Shown here piece after piece: positions 1 through 7,807 of a stretch of 9,046 nt of DNA. The translations under genes and the position numbers were made by a program. How positions within the stretch are numbered: the stretch's first letter is position 1; every line of letters starts with the position of its first letter. Below the pieces are notes generated by a model that saw nothing but the letters and a program-made list of their open reading frames with translations, ran no database searches and was not told the origin of the DNA. The stretch comes from an uncultured Oscillospiraceae bacterium (lineage in GTDB: Bacteria > Bacillota > Clostridia > Oscillospirales > Oscillospiraceae). The stretch lies in contig CAJTPV010000009.1 of NCBI GenBank assembly GCA_910578505.1, positions 47,147-56,192 on the forward strand, read 5' to 3'.

Positions 1-1787
1 ACCCACAGCTGGGCCGCCAGGGACAGCGGCACATACCGGGGGCCGGTCACATGGACCTGCACGCAGATGGGGCGGCACCGCTCCAGCTGCCGCCGGACCG
101 CCGCCAGAAACCGCCGGTCCGGCTGGGGCCGGGGCTCGTCGCTGGCCGGCAGCACCACCACAGTGACCACCGCCGGCCTGCTGGCCGCCGCCTGCTCCGA
201 GCAGCCGGGCAGGGCCCTGGCCGCCGCCAGACGCAGGCCCGGCGTCTCCATCGCCCGGTCCTCAAAGTCCTGGGCGGAGAGGCACTTTTTCGTGGTTCCC
301 AGCTCCCGCAGCAGGCGGCCGCGGACCTCCTGCACCGTCTCCCGGTCCCGGCCGCCGGCGGCGGCGGTGTTCTCCACCGGGATCCCCCCCTGCACAAAGG
401 TCAGGTGGGCGTTGGCGGGGATATTCCCCCCGCCGCACCGGCTCAGCACCAGATTGGCCGCCAGCACCGCGCCCTCGCCCGCCGCAGGCACCGCGCCCCG
501 CAGGCCGTCCCCAAAGGTCACGGTCTCCCGGATGGGGTCATAGGTAAACACACGGTCCCGGGGGCCGCACACCGTCAAATCCTCCACACACCGCCACAGG
601 GCGGGCCGGACCTGTCCGTCCCGCTCCAGGGTGTCGCACAGCAGCAGCAGCTCCCCCTCCAGGGCCCGCTGGCCCCGCAAATCCAGATAGAGGGACTCGC
701 CGGGCCGGCCCTGAAAGTCAAAGAGCAGGCTGGGCAGATACAGCGGATCCAGACACACCACCAGCAGGTTGTCCCCGCCGTCCTGGGCGCTGCCCCGGCC
801 GTCGATGGTCAGGGTCCGGCCCCCGCCGGCGGCCTCGTCCCCCTCCGGGACCACCTGCCGCCACCCGGCGTCCTCCCGCAGGAAGACCGCCAGATCTCCC
901 CACTGGGCCAGGGCGCTGGTCAGCAGGACCCGCCGGGCCGCCCTATCCTCCAGCCGGTAGTACCGGCACCGGGACCGGGTCTCCTGCTGGGCGGCCTCGT
1001 ACCGCCCGGCGCTGACGCCGCTCAGCCGCACCCGCTCCTCGCAGCCCCTCTCCACCAGCCGCACCCGCAGCCAATAGAGCGCGTCCTCGCCGGGGGACCA
1101 GCCGTCCTCCGGCGCAAAGACCACATAGCCGCTGCGGCTGAGGGCCCAGGTGTCGTCCCGGACCGGCTCCGCCGGCCCCAGGCCCACCCGCTCCCAGGCC
1201 AGCACGCGGGGGGGCGGCGTCTGGCTGTCGGCGGGGAAGCGCCGGCTGCCCGCCGGCTCCTCCACCGCAAACCACAGCCGCAGCTCCCCCTCCGGCAGCG
1301 CCCCAAAGCCCAGCAGCAGCGCGCTGGACTCCCCGTCCCCGAAGGAGAAGGGCCGGAAGGACTGCCCCAGCATGTTTGTCACATCCCGCCGCTCCCCGTG
1401 GGACTCCACCAGCACCCGGTCCAGCGCGGCCCGGATTGCCGGGATGGGCTCGGTCAGCTCAAAGGCCACCCCCTGCCGGTTGGTGAGCCGGGCCAGCTCC
1501 CGCTGGGCCGGGCAGTCCGCGCCCACCTCCACCGCGCACCGGGCCGGCTGGGCCGGACGGGCCCGTCCGCCGGCCAGCGCCAGCAAACGGCTCTGAATGG
1601 CCGGGGTCACCTGGTCCATATGGTACTGCTGCATCTCCTTATACCAGGCCATCAGCTCGATGATGGTAATGCCCGGATCGTGGGCGTTGTGGTCCGTCCA
1701 GGCGGGGCACAGCCAGGGCAGACGCCCCTTTGCCTCCTGGATAATATCCGCGTAGCGCTGATCGTCCAGCTCTCTGGATGCCAGCAT
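1..1787 (-). CDS. Second baseplate J-like wedge protein, C-terminus cut off by window edge
   Basis: The frame is open from ATG at 1787 to the left edge: 595 complete codons and no stop, so the C-terminus is outside. The start follows AAGGAGG (1796-1802) with an 8-nt spacer, 18 nt after the previous gene's stop. Near the N-terminus is the tail-wedge signature PAW-TDHNAHDPGITIIELMAW (about residues 28-48). Residues 414-430 (FTYDP, then TFGDGLRGAVP) form the J-family core, followed by a Gly-rich GGGNIPAN turn and a DFEDRAMETPGLRLAAARAL region (507-526). A W-E...YWLRVRL module (about 198-243) matches two modules in the upstream paralogue. The FGDG core lies at residue 425, against 696 in that neighbour, so this protein has a shorter middle. 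By family it is an Afp11/Afp12-class component forming baseplate wedges with gp25. The family call is strong; which of the two it matches is not resolved. Confidence 0.9.
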   Translation of the reverse strand, partial: MLASRELDDQRYADIIQEAKGRLPWLCPAWTDHNAHDPGITIIELMAWYKEMQQYHMDQVTPAIQSRLLALAGGRARPAQPARCAVEVGADCPAQRELARLTNRQGVAFELTEPIPAIRAALDRVLVESHGERRDVTNMLGQSFRPFSFGDGESSALLLGFGALPEGELRLWFAVEEPAGSRRFPADSQTPPPRVLAWERVGLGPAEPVRDDTWALSRSGYVVFAPEDGWSPGEDALYWLRVRLVERGCEERVRLSGVSAGRYEAAQQETRSRCRYYRLEDRAARRVLLTSALAQWGDLAVFLREDAGWRQVVPEGDEAAGGGRTLTIDGRGSAQDGGDNLLVVCLDPLYLPSLLFDFQGRPGESLYLDLRGQRALEGELLLLCDTLERDGQVRPALWRCVEDLTVCGPRDRVFTYDPIRETVTFGDGLRGAVPAAGEGAVLAANLVLSRCGGGNIPANAHLTFVQGGIPVENTAAAGGRDRETVQEVRGRLLRELGTTKKCLSAQDFEDRAMETPGLRLAAARALPGCSEQAAASRPAVVTVVVLPASDEPRPQPDRRFLAAVRRQLERCRPICVQVHVTGPRYVPLSLAAQLW

Positions 1788-1795
1788 ACTGCACC

Positions 1796-1802
1796 CCTCC
1801 TT
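1796..1802 (-). promoter_or_regulatory. Ribosome binding site fixing the start of the second J-like gene
   Basis: On the minus strand this reads AAGGAGG, a full anti-16S match, 8 nt before the ATG at 1787-1785. It lies in the 18-nt gap after the TAG of the preceding gene. It supports this start for a reading frame that has no stop inside the window. Confidence 0.8.
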
Positions 1803-1805
1803 CTG

Positions 1806-4691
1806 CTATCGTATCTGCACCAGATGGACGCCGCTCTCTACCACGGCGTAGGCCAGTCTGGTCTCGCTCTCAATGGGCACCAGGCGGGGCTGCCCCTCCT
1901 GGTCAAAGGCGCCCTCCACCTGGAGCTGGTGGATGAGCCCCACATTGGGGGTATCCCGCACCGTGCGCCAGATCTCGTCCAGCCGGATCTGGTCCCCGAT
2001 GGGGCGGCTGCCCCAGGTGTCCTCCACCAGCTCCCGGAGGCGGCGGGCGATCTCCTGCTGGGTGTCCGCCGCCTGGTCCAGCTGCTCCACCGCGATGGTC
2101 ACCCTGGTATTGATGACCGTGCGCACCGCCGGGCACACATGGAGCCGGCCCTCCCGCACCAGGCAGCAGTTCACCCTGGGCTCCAGATAGCCGTAAACCT
2201 GCCGGCACAGGTCCTCCATGCCCTCCCCGGCAAAGCCGTCCAGCACCACTGTCACGTGGCCGCTGGCCCGCCGCTCCCGCCGGTCCAGCCCGGTGAAGCA
2301 CCGCACGTGCCGCACCTGGGGGAACGTTCCGGCCACCAGCTCCTCAAAATCCCGGCGGCCCGCCGCCCGGCCCCGGTGGCGGAGACGGCGGCTGCCCAGC
2401 TCCTCCACCCGCTGGGGGGAGAAGCGGCCTGTCCCGCCGCTCATGGCGGTGATGTTGCCCACGCCGCTGATGCGGGGCAGGGCGCCCACCAGGGCGTTGA
2501 CCCGGCCTGGGGCGGCGTTGCCCCGCTCCCCGCCGCCGCTGCTGTAGGAGATGCGGATGTTGTGGTCTCCCTGGGGCGGGACCATGCCCCGCTGCCCGTC
2601 GCCGAAGCGGACCGTCCCCGTATAGGGGTCCAGCTCATAGACCCGGTCCTCAGGGCCGGCCAGTCCCAGGTCCTCCACCCGGTCCCAGAGCACCCAGCAC
2701 CGGCGCAGGACGCTGTCCTCCCACTCCAGCCGCGTGCGCAGGGGCTGCCGCTCCGCCAGCGCCCTGGCCTGGGCCAGGGAGAGGCCAACCGCCTCGTCCA
2801 CCCAGACCCGGCACTGCTGCACCGGCGCGCCGAGCAGCTGCACCGCCTTGTTGGCCTCGTAGACGCCGGTGTCAAAAAACACGTCGTCCTCCCGCTGCTG
2901 CTGCCGGGCCGGCACGGTGTTGCACCGAATGGCCGCCACCTTCGGCGACGGGCCCGGCAGAAAGGCGCTGCGCCGCAGCCGCAGCCAGCAGCCCTCCGCC
3001 CCCAGCAGCCGCGCCGCGGGAAGGGGCTGGGGCAGATAGAGCAGCATATGCCCTGTGTGGTGCAGATTGCCCGTCAGATCCAGCCACCGCACCGGCTGGA
3101 ACTCCTGTCCGGTCCAGCACTCCCACAGAAGCTGGTCCTCCGCCGGCCTGTGCCCCGCCATCTCAAAGCGCAGGGACAGGGGCATGGCGTGGGGACTCCG
3201 GTCAAAGCGCAGATACATGGCCTGGGGGGCCGGCTCCATGGTCTCCAGGGCCCGCAGCTTCCCTATGGCGTCCTCTGCCAGGACCCGGTCTCCGTTGTTG
3301 TCCGCTCCGGCCAGCCGGACGGGCCGGGGCCTGTCGTATTGCCACAGCAGCGCGGCATCGCGGACAAAGGGGACCACCCACCGCTGATGCAGGGCGTATT
3401 CGTTCTCCACCCGGACCACCCGTGCCCGGATATAGAGCCCCTGCTCCGCGTTGACCATCGTCTCCTGCATATCCTCCGGCACCCGGAACACGGTCTCCAG
3501 CGGGCCGGCGCGCTTGCAGGAAAAGGGGTTGCGGTCGCCGGTCACCTCCAGCCGCCGCCAGCCCAGGCCGTTGAAGTACTCCCAGATCACCTCGGACACA
3601 TACACGTCGTCCGGCTTCACCGCCACCGCGTTCTGCTTGTCAATGATGGGCTGGCGGAAGTCGTAGTCCGGTCCCGCCGTCGGGGGCTCGTCCACGATCT
3701 CCGAGATATCCAGCCGCAGGTTCACCAGGGCCCCCCGCTTGGAGAAGGCGGTGTCCGAGCGCAGGTAGAACATGCCGTAGGCGGCGGGGCGGCGGCCAAA
3801 GCAGTATCCGCCCTCGGCCAGGGGAATGGGCAGGTCGCCGAAGGCCATGCTCTGCACCGGAAAGCGGTCCAGAGGCTCAGCCCGCACCAGAATCTCCTCT
3901 ACATCCAGCGCCTGCTCCGCCCTGCCCTGGCAGGCGACGCAGATACAGCCGGACTCGTCCGCCTCCAGGGCCAGGCTGTTCCGCTTCTCCAGGAAGATCC
4001 GGCCCTGGGCGGGCCGCGCCTCGTCGAAGGGCAGCCGCCGCCCGCCGTGGCAGTAGCTCCAGACCATGCCCTCCCCTGTCAGGCGGCGGGCGGTGTCCTC
4101 CTCCATATAGCGGGCGCTCTGGCGCAGCTCCACCTCGATGCGGGCGGGGCAGTCCAGGCGCAGCACGTCGTTCTCCCCGAAAAAGAACCGGTGCCGCTGG
4201 AGCTCCTCCCCCTCCTCCGGCGAGAAAAACCGCTGGGGGACGGACAAATCCAGCCGCCGGATGCTGTCCCGCTGGCCGTCCACCAGGTAGACGTCCTCCA
4301 GGACCGCGGAGGTGGCCTCAATGAGCCGGTCCGTCTCGTAGACAATATTCTGCCCGTCGCTGTCCGGCGTAAAGAGCTGGGTCCCGGCGGGCACGGGGAT
4401 GGGCTCCTCCACCGTGTTGTGGACGGTAAAGCGCACCGTGCCGGAGGCGCAGGACGGCCCTGGGATCTGATAGCCGATCATGCGGAGAAATTCCACAAAA
4501 AATTTCTCCGGGATGGAGTTGAACCGGTCAATGGTCTGGCCGAACATCCGGCAGAACAGCTCCGCCAGCGCCGCCCCCGGATCCTCCGGCGACCACTCGA
4601 AGCGCCACTCCGGCGTATAGGCCCGGGCCAGCGCCTCCACCTGGCGGCGCAGGCTCTCCAGGTCCCTGGGGTCCAATACCGTCTCTCTCAT
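1806..4691 (-). CDS. Large baseplate J-like wedge protein (Afp11/12 class)
   Basis: A 961-residue protein. The N-terminus carries the wedge motif EDPGAALAELF (about 36-46), equivalent to DPGITIIELM in the downstream paralogue. Residues 696-702 are FGDGQRG, followed by a Gly-rich strand-turn (YSSGGGERGNAAPG), the core signature of baseplate J/gp6-like proteins in CIS clusters. The C-terminal third has a DFEELVAGTFPQVRHVRCF segment (about 86-104 residues after FGDG) and a C-terminal IGDQIRLDEIW region typical of J domains. The middle contains two related modules, starting with WEYFNG (370) and WECWTG (523) and each ending near a (Y/W)-(I/L)-R-x-R strand. No signal peptide or membrane segment is seen, as expected for a cytoplasmically assembled structural protein. 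The ATG overlaps the gp25 stop by 4 nt (ATGA), suggesting translational coupling. By family it forms the baseplate wedges around the hub. Confidence 0.93.
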   Translation of the reverse strand: MRETVLDPRDLESLRRQVEALARAYTPEWRFEWSPEDPGAALAELFCRMFGQTIDRFNSIPEKFFVEFLRMIGYQIPGPSCASGTVRFTVHNTVEEPIPVPAGTQLFTPDSDGQNIVYETDRLIEATSAVLEDVYLVDGQRDSIRRLDLSVPQRFFSPEEGEELQRHRFFFGENDVLRLDCPARIEVELRQSARYMEEDTARRLTGEGMVWSYCHGGRRLPFDEARPAQGRIFLEKRNSLALEADESGCICVACQGRAEQALDVEEILVRAEPLDRFPVQSMAFGDLPIPLAEGGYCFGRRPAAYGMFYLRSDTAFSKRGALVNLRLDISEIVDEPPTAGPDYDFRQPIIDKQNAVAVKPDDVYVSEVIWEYFNGLGWRRLEVTGDRNPFSCKRAGPLETVFRVPEDMQETMVNAEQGLYIRARVVRVENEYALHQRWVVPFVRDAALLWQYDRPRPVRLAGADNNGDRVLAEDAIGKLRALETMEPAPQAMYLRFDRSPHAMPLSLRFEMAGHRPAEDQLLWECWTGQEFQPVRWLDLTGNLHHTGHMLLYLPQPLPAARLLGAEGCWLRLRRSAFLPGPSPKVAAIRCNTVPARQQQREDDVFFDTGVYEANKAVQLLGAPVQQCRVWVDEAVGLSLAQARALAERQPLRTRLEWEDSVLRRCWVLWDRVEDLGLAGPEDRVYELDPYTGTVRFGDGQRGMVPPQGDHNIRISYSSGGGERGNAAPGRVNALVGALPRISGVGNITAMSGGTGRFSPQRVEELGSRRLRHRGRAAGRRDFEELVAGTFPQVRHVRCFTGLDRRERRASGHVTVVLDGFAGEGMEDLCRQVYGYLEPRVNCCLVREGRLHVCPAVRTVINTRVTIAVEQLDQAADTQQEIARRLRELVEDTWGSRPIGDQIRLDEIWRTVRDTPNVGLIHQLQVEGAFDQEGQPRLVPIESETRLAYAVVESGVHLVQIR
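4688..4691 (-). other. ATGA stop/start overlap between the gp25 and J-like genes
   Basis: The minus strand reads ATGA: ATG (4691-4689) starts the J-like gene and TGA (4690-4688) ends the gp25 gene. A G-rich stretch (GGAGGGGGG) inside the end of gp25 can serve as ribosome site about 9 nt upstream. This arrangement favours re-initiation and matched production of the two wedge partners. It also leaves no room for a PAAR gene at this junction. Confidence 0.85.
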
Positions 4692-5107
4692 ACGATGCCG
4701 CCCCCCTCCGAGCCCTCCGTCACATAGAAGGGATACACCTGGTTATACCGGTTGTTGGTGCTGCGCACGGTGTAGCTGACGCTGATGAGAATGGCGCCGG
4801 TCATCCGGTCCATCTCCCCGCACTCCACCGTCACGTCCACGATCCGGGGCTCCTGGTACAGCAGCTGGTCCCAGACCTCCCTGGCCAGGCTCTGCCGGAC
4901 GGAGCTGGAGGACGGGGCAAAGACGTAGTCGATGATATTCGAGCCAAAATCAGGCCGCATCACCCGCTCCCCCTGAACGGTGTGGAGAATAATGCCGATG
5001 GCCTCCCGGATATCCTCCTCCTGGTCCGACATGGCCAGCATGCCGGTCCTGGGGTCCACCTGCAGCGGGAATTTCAATCCCCGGCCCAAAAACGCTTTTC
5101 CGTTCAT
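4688..5107 (-). CDS. gp25/GPW-family baseplate wedge protein (Afp9-like)
   Basis: A 139-residue protein, the usual size for the gp25 (T4 baseplate wedge)/GPW family. It shows the family layout: FLGRGLKFPL and a short acidic turn near the N-terminus, an EDIREAIGIILHTVQGER helix (about 31-48), then the conserved RPDFGSNIIDYVFAP segment (51-65), where the family has its R-P-x-F-G signature. A C-terminal beta-hairpin follows (VDVTVECGEMD...ILISVSYTV). The ATG at 5107 is preceded by GGGGG with an 8-nt spacer, 28 nt after the spike gene stop. In CIS and phage tails the protein sits in the wedge near the hub and helps set off sheath polymerisation. The next gene overlaps it by 4 nt. Family assignment is secure. 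Confidence 0.95.
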   Translation of the reverse strand: MNGKAFLGRGLKFPLQVDPRTGMLAMSDQEEDIREAIGIILHTVQGERVMRPDFGSNIIDYVFAPSSSSVRQSLAREVWDQLLYQEPRIVDVTVECGEMDRMTGAILISVSYTVRSTNNRYNQVYPFYVTEGSEGGGIV

Positions 5108-5135
5108 CCGCTGATCCCCCTCTCCCCATTTTCCG

Positions 5136-5903
5136 CTAATTGATCTTCACCATGCCGCCCTTCAGGCTGGCCTGCACGCTGGCGCTCAAGTCCATCTGCG
5201 CGCTCTCCATCTTCAGACCGTTGGTGGCCTTGGACTGGATGTCCGTCCCCTCGGTCTTGATGGTGGCCGAGCCCTTGATGGTGATGTTGCCCCCGCTGTC
5301 AATGACGATCTGGTTGCCGCCCACATCCAGCGTGATCTTGCTGGCGGCCTTCAGGGTGATCTCCCCGGCCTCCAAATCCATTACCAGGCTGTTGCCCCCG
5401 TCCTTGTCCTGGAGCTGGATCATCTTTTTCCCGTTCTCGTCGTCCAGCCGCAGCATGGTCCCTGAGGGCATTGCCAGGGTGGCCGCCTGCTTCTCCTCCT
5501 CGTCGTACAGCAGCAGCTCCGTCTTCTTCGGCGTGCGGATGCTGTACTCGTAAAACACGCCGTCCTTCACCTGGTAGGGCGGGGTGACCTCGGTGTTCCA
5601 GAAGCCGCCCAGCACCAGGGGCCGGTGGACGTCCTGGTCCAGATAGGCCAGCACCACCAGGTCGTCCACCTGGGGGAAGAAAAACATGCCGCAGTCCGTG
5701 CCGCCCATAGGGGTCATGACATAGCACCAGTCGGTCTCCTCCCTGGCCTCGGAGCCGATGGGCAAGCATTTGACCCGGTTGAAATTTTTGTCGTCCGTAA
5801 TGTTGGTCACCCTGGCCAGCGTCAGCCCGAACCGGGACATGTCCCGCCCGGGCATGACGCCGGCGTTGCCCATCAGCGCGTCCAGCTGCTCGGCAAGACT
5901 CAC
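5136..5903 (-). CDS. gpV/VgrG-type baseplate spike protein (Afp8 C-terminal-like)
   Basis: A 255-residue protein. After a short N-terminal helix (SLAEQLDALMG), residues about 25-105 form an OB-fold. Its end has the family pattern MFFFPQVDDLVVLAYLDQD then HRPLVLGGFW (73-102), as in gpV and VgrG proteins. Residues about 140-255 are short alternating strands rich in G, K, I, T and D (for example ITLDVGGNQIVIDSGG), expected to form a trimeric beta-helix needle. The protein would be the central membrane-piercing spike below the hub. The start is GTG (5903-5901), only 3 nt after the hub stop, with AAGGGGG (5912-5918) 8 nt upstream inside the hub's last codons. The tail end (KGGMVKIN) has no HxH metal-binding tip such as phage P2 gpV carries. 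In Afp/PVC the hub and spike are fused; here they are separate genes, as in P2. Confidence 0.93.
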   Translation of the reverse strand: MSLAEQLDALMGNAGVMPGRDMSRFGLTLARVTNITDDKNFNRVKCLPIGSEAREETDWCYVMTPMGGTDCGMFFFPQVDDLVVLAYLDQDVHRPLVLGGFWNTEVTPPYQVKDGVFYEYSIRTPKKTELLLYDEEEKQAATLAMPSGTMLRLDDENGKKMIQLQDKDGGNSLVMDLEAGEITLKAASKITLDVGGNQIVIDSGGNITIKGSATIKTEGTDIQSKATNGLKMESAQMDLSASVQASLKGGMVKIN

Positions 5904-5906
5904 CGC

Positions 5907-7022
5907 CTACACCCCCTTGATCTTTGCCGCCTTGAATTCAAAGGACGTGGTATACCCGTCCATCGTGAAGCTGTGGCGGACCTTTGTCAGAAAATATTTG
6001 CCCTTCATGGTGGGGTCGTCGCTGTCGATCTTCACATACCGCCCGGCGATCAGCTCCGGGATGCCCACGCAGCTGCCCTCGCCGGAGGCGAAGCCCAGGG
6101 CGATGCCGTTGAGCCGGTTCTGGGCCAGCGTCTGGCACTCCTCCTCCGTCCTGGCGAACTCGCTGTACTCCCGCAGCCCCGCCTCCTTGAGGCTGGCCGC
6201 CACCTGGGCGGCGGACTTGCCGCTGTTCCCGCCCAGGCTCACCTCCCTGGCCACGCCCTTGACGGCCTTCTGGTTCACATCCCGGCCCCAGACCTCCACA
6301 AATCCCACCTGGTGGGCCAGAGAGACCCGCTTGATAAAGGAGCGCAGATTGTGGTTGTGGGTGAGGGTGAGAATCGGGGCGGAGTTGGCGGTGAGCTTGT
6401 CAAACACCAGCTCCCCGTCCACCGCCAGCACCGTGGCGGCGTGGCGCTGGGCCATCATATTCAGAAACTTCCAGTCGTCCACCTGCTCCTTGACGATCGG
6501 CGTCTCAAAATCCTCCAGCCGCCCTACGGTCACGCTCTTGGCGTACCCGGCGGAAACGCTCTTATTCAAGATCCGGCGGACGACCTGAGCCGCCTTTTCC
6601 TTGCCGGCGTAGTAGGGCTCCCGCAGGTTCATCAGATACGCCAGCCCGTCCACGCCGGTGACGTGCACCTTCGGCGCGTCCTCGCTGGTCAGCTCAAAGG
6701 TATAGTCGTCCACAAAGCCGTAAAACAGCTCCTTCTGCTTCTCCGTGCCGCCATAGCCGCCCCGGATAATCAGCTTCGCGCCCACCTGCACCGCCTTGTC
6801 CAGGTCGTCCTTCCACCGGCTGCCGCCGATGTCGTACTGCCCGTCGATGGTAAAGCTGCAGCCGCTGGCGGTGCCGTTGGCGGTCAGCTCCACCTCCAGG
6901 CTCGGGATCAGCTTTGTGCTGCCCTTGATGGTGCGCTTGCCGATCGTGATCTCACAGCCCGGCGCGAGGAACCCGCGGTATTTCCGGGACAGGGCGGTAT
7001 AGGTATAGGTGCCGGTATCCAA
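5907..7022 (-). CDS. gpD/late-control-D-type baseplate hub protein (Afp8 N-terminal-like)
   Basis: A 371-residue protein of the phage late control gene D (gp27/VgrG N-terminal) family. Visible parts are an N-terminal beta domain (about 25-125) with AKLIIRGGYGG and ELFYGFVDDYTFELT. A ligand-like turn VTGVDGLAYLM follows (121-131). Then comes a helical part with KAAQVVRRIL (143-152) and a DDWKFLNMMAQRHAATVLAV segment (182-201), as in hub proteins that stack against the tube. The C-terminal AGRYVKID and KGKYFLTKVRHSFTMDGYTT strands (326-360) are also typical of the family. It would form the trimeric hub between the LysM adaptor and the spike gene just downstream. The start is TTG at 7022-7020: an in-frame stop lies at 7046-7044, no closer ATG fits, and AAGGAGG is 10 nt upstream. 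The gap from the LysM gene is 38 nt. Confidence 0.92.
   Translation of the reverse strand: MDTGTYTYTALSRKYRGFLAPGCEITIGKRTIKGSTKLIPSLEVELTANGTASGCSFTIDGQYDIGGSRWKDDLDKAVQVGAKLIIRGGYGGTEKQKELFYGFVDDYTFELTSEDAPKVHVTGVDGLAYLMNLREPYYAGKEKAAQVVRRILNKSVSAGYAKSVTVGRLEDFETPIVKEQVDDWKFLNMMAQRHAATVLAVDGELVFDKLTANSAPILTLTHNHNLRSFIKRVSLAHQVGFVEVWGRDVNQKAVKGVAREVSLGGNSGKSAAQVAASLKEAGLREYSEFARTEEECQTLAQNRLNGIALGFASGEGSCVGIPELIAGRYVKIDSDDPTMKGKYFLTKVRHSFTMDGYTTSFEFKAAKIKGV
5912..5918 (-). promoter_or_regulatory. Ribosome binding site for the GTG-started spike gene
   Basis: The minus strand reads AAGGGGG within the final codons of the hub gene (Lys-Gly-Val-stop), 8 nt before the GTG at 5903-5901. It supports the GTG over later in-frame ATG codons at residues 11 and 17. 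Hub and spike translation are probably coupled. Confidence 0.6.
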
Positions 7023-7032
7023 ACGATATCCG

Positions 7033-7039
7033 CCTCCTT
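7033..7039 (-). promoter_or_regulatory. Ribosome binding site deciding the TTG start of the hub gene
   Basis: The minus strand reads AAGGAGG, 10 nt before TTG (7022-7020). An in-frame TGA at 7046-7044 rules out a longer product. The first in-frame ATG is far inside the conserved domain, so the TTG with this strong site is the best start. Confidence 0.75.
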
Positions 7040-7060
7040 CTTCTCACCTGATACAAAAGC

Positions 7061-7789
7061 TCATTCCAGCCCCGGAAGCGTCAGCACATCCCCGGTGCGG
7101 AGCTTTCTTGGATTGGCCAGGCCGTTGGCCCGGGCGATGGCGCGCCACTGCCGGGCCTCGCCGTACTCCCTGGCCGCCAGGGCCCAGAGCGCGTCCCCCT
7201 GCCGGGCCACCCGGTACTTGGTGGTGTCCGGCGACTCCAGGGGAGATCTGCTGTTCTGCCGGGCCGGGTCCACATGCTGCTGGAACTCACAGTCCAGCAG
7301 AGCCCGCACCGGCATCCCCTTCTCGTCAAAGCGGGTAAAATTCTGGGTGCAGGACACCAGGTACCCCTCAAAGGTCAGGGACCCCCACTGCAGCCGCAGC
7401 TTGGGCGGCGCGTGGACGTCGTCCTCGATGAGCGTGAGATCGTAAATCTTCTTTGTATACTTGCGAATGTCGATGGCGTTGCCGGCGGAGGGGAGCAGGC
7501 TGTTGGCTGTGAATTCCAGCCGCTGCCCGGCGGTGCCGCCCACCTCCCCGCCGGCGGAGAGGCTGTCAAAGAACAGCTGCACCTTCAGCACCTCGCCGGA
7601 GCCGTGGTTGAACTGGGCCATGGGCACGTCCGTGCCCATGACGGGCAGCCGGGCGTACTCCACGGAGCGGCTCTGCTGGTAGCTCTGCGGGTTATAGAGG
7701 ACCTCAAAGGACTCGTTCTTGTCCAGATTGGTAATGGTCATTTTTTCCAGCGGCACCAGAATATTGGGATTTGGGATACCCGCGAACAT
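7061..7789 (-). CDS. CIS tube/baseplate adaptor with C-terminal LysM (Afp7-like)
   Basis: A 242-residue protein in two parts. Residues about 15-170 resemble the contractile-injection tube/adaptor family. They include a FEVLYNPQSYQQSRSVEYA segment (28-46), then PMAQFNHGSGEVLKVQLFFD (56-75) and LQWGSLTFEGYLVSCTQNFT (133-152). Residues 191-239 are a LysM domain (TKYRVARQGDALWALAAREY, then a W-x-x-I-x-x-x-N and a final TGDVLTLPG). In this family the LysM is part of a structural adaptor between the inner tube and hub, comparable to T4 gp53, and probably not a wall-targeting export signal. There is no signal peptide. The ATG at 7789 follows an A/G-rich ribosome site that overlaps the preceding gene's TAA. 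The hub gene comes next, the usual order in Afp-like clusters. Confidence 0.93.
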   Translation of the reverse strand: MFAGIPNPNILVPLEKMTITNLDKNESFEVLYNPQSYQQSRSVEYARLPVMGTDVPMAQFNHGSGEVLKVQLFFDSLSAGGEVGGTAGQRLEFTANSLLPSAGNAIDIRKYTKKIYDLTLIEDDVHAPPKLRLQWGSLTFEGYLVSCTQNFTRFDEKGMPVRALLDCEFQQHVDPARQNSRSPLESPDTTKYRVARQGDALWALAAREYGEARQWRAIARANGLANPRKLRTGDVLTLPGLE

Positions 7790-7796
7790 GGCTCGT

Positions 7797-7807
7797 CCCC
7801 CCTTCCT
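7797..7807 (-). promoter_or_regulatory. Ribosome binding site of the LysM adaptor gene, abutting the upstream stop
   Basis: The minus strand reads AGGAAGGGGGG, immediately after the TAA (7810-7808) of the repeat protein gene and 7 nt before the ATG at 7789. The purine-only run gives a good but non-canonical site. The 18-nt gap between the genes suggests co-translation. Confidence 0.55.

Noticed and set aside
943..1306. Short minus-strand frames overlapping the second J-like gene.
   Set aside because: They are in other frames than the continuous 595-codon frame, which carries the DPGI and FGDG motifs and a perfect ribosome site.
51..4727. A stop-free 1558-codon frame on the plus strand.
   Set aside because: It lies antisense to two J-like genes and part of gp25 with clear family motifs and ribosome sites. 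GC-rich codons leave few stops on the opposite strand. The translation is low-complexity in Pro, Gln, His, Arg and Leu with no domain.
5625..7445. A 606-codon frame on the plus strand.
   Set aside because: Antisense shadow of the spike, hub and LysM adaptor genes; its translation shows no recognisable domain and it crosses three real gene boundaries.
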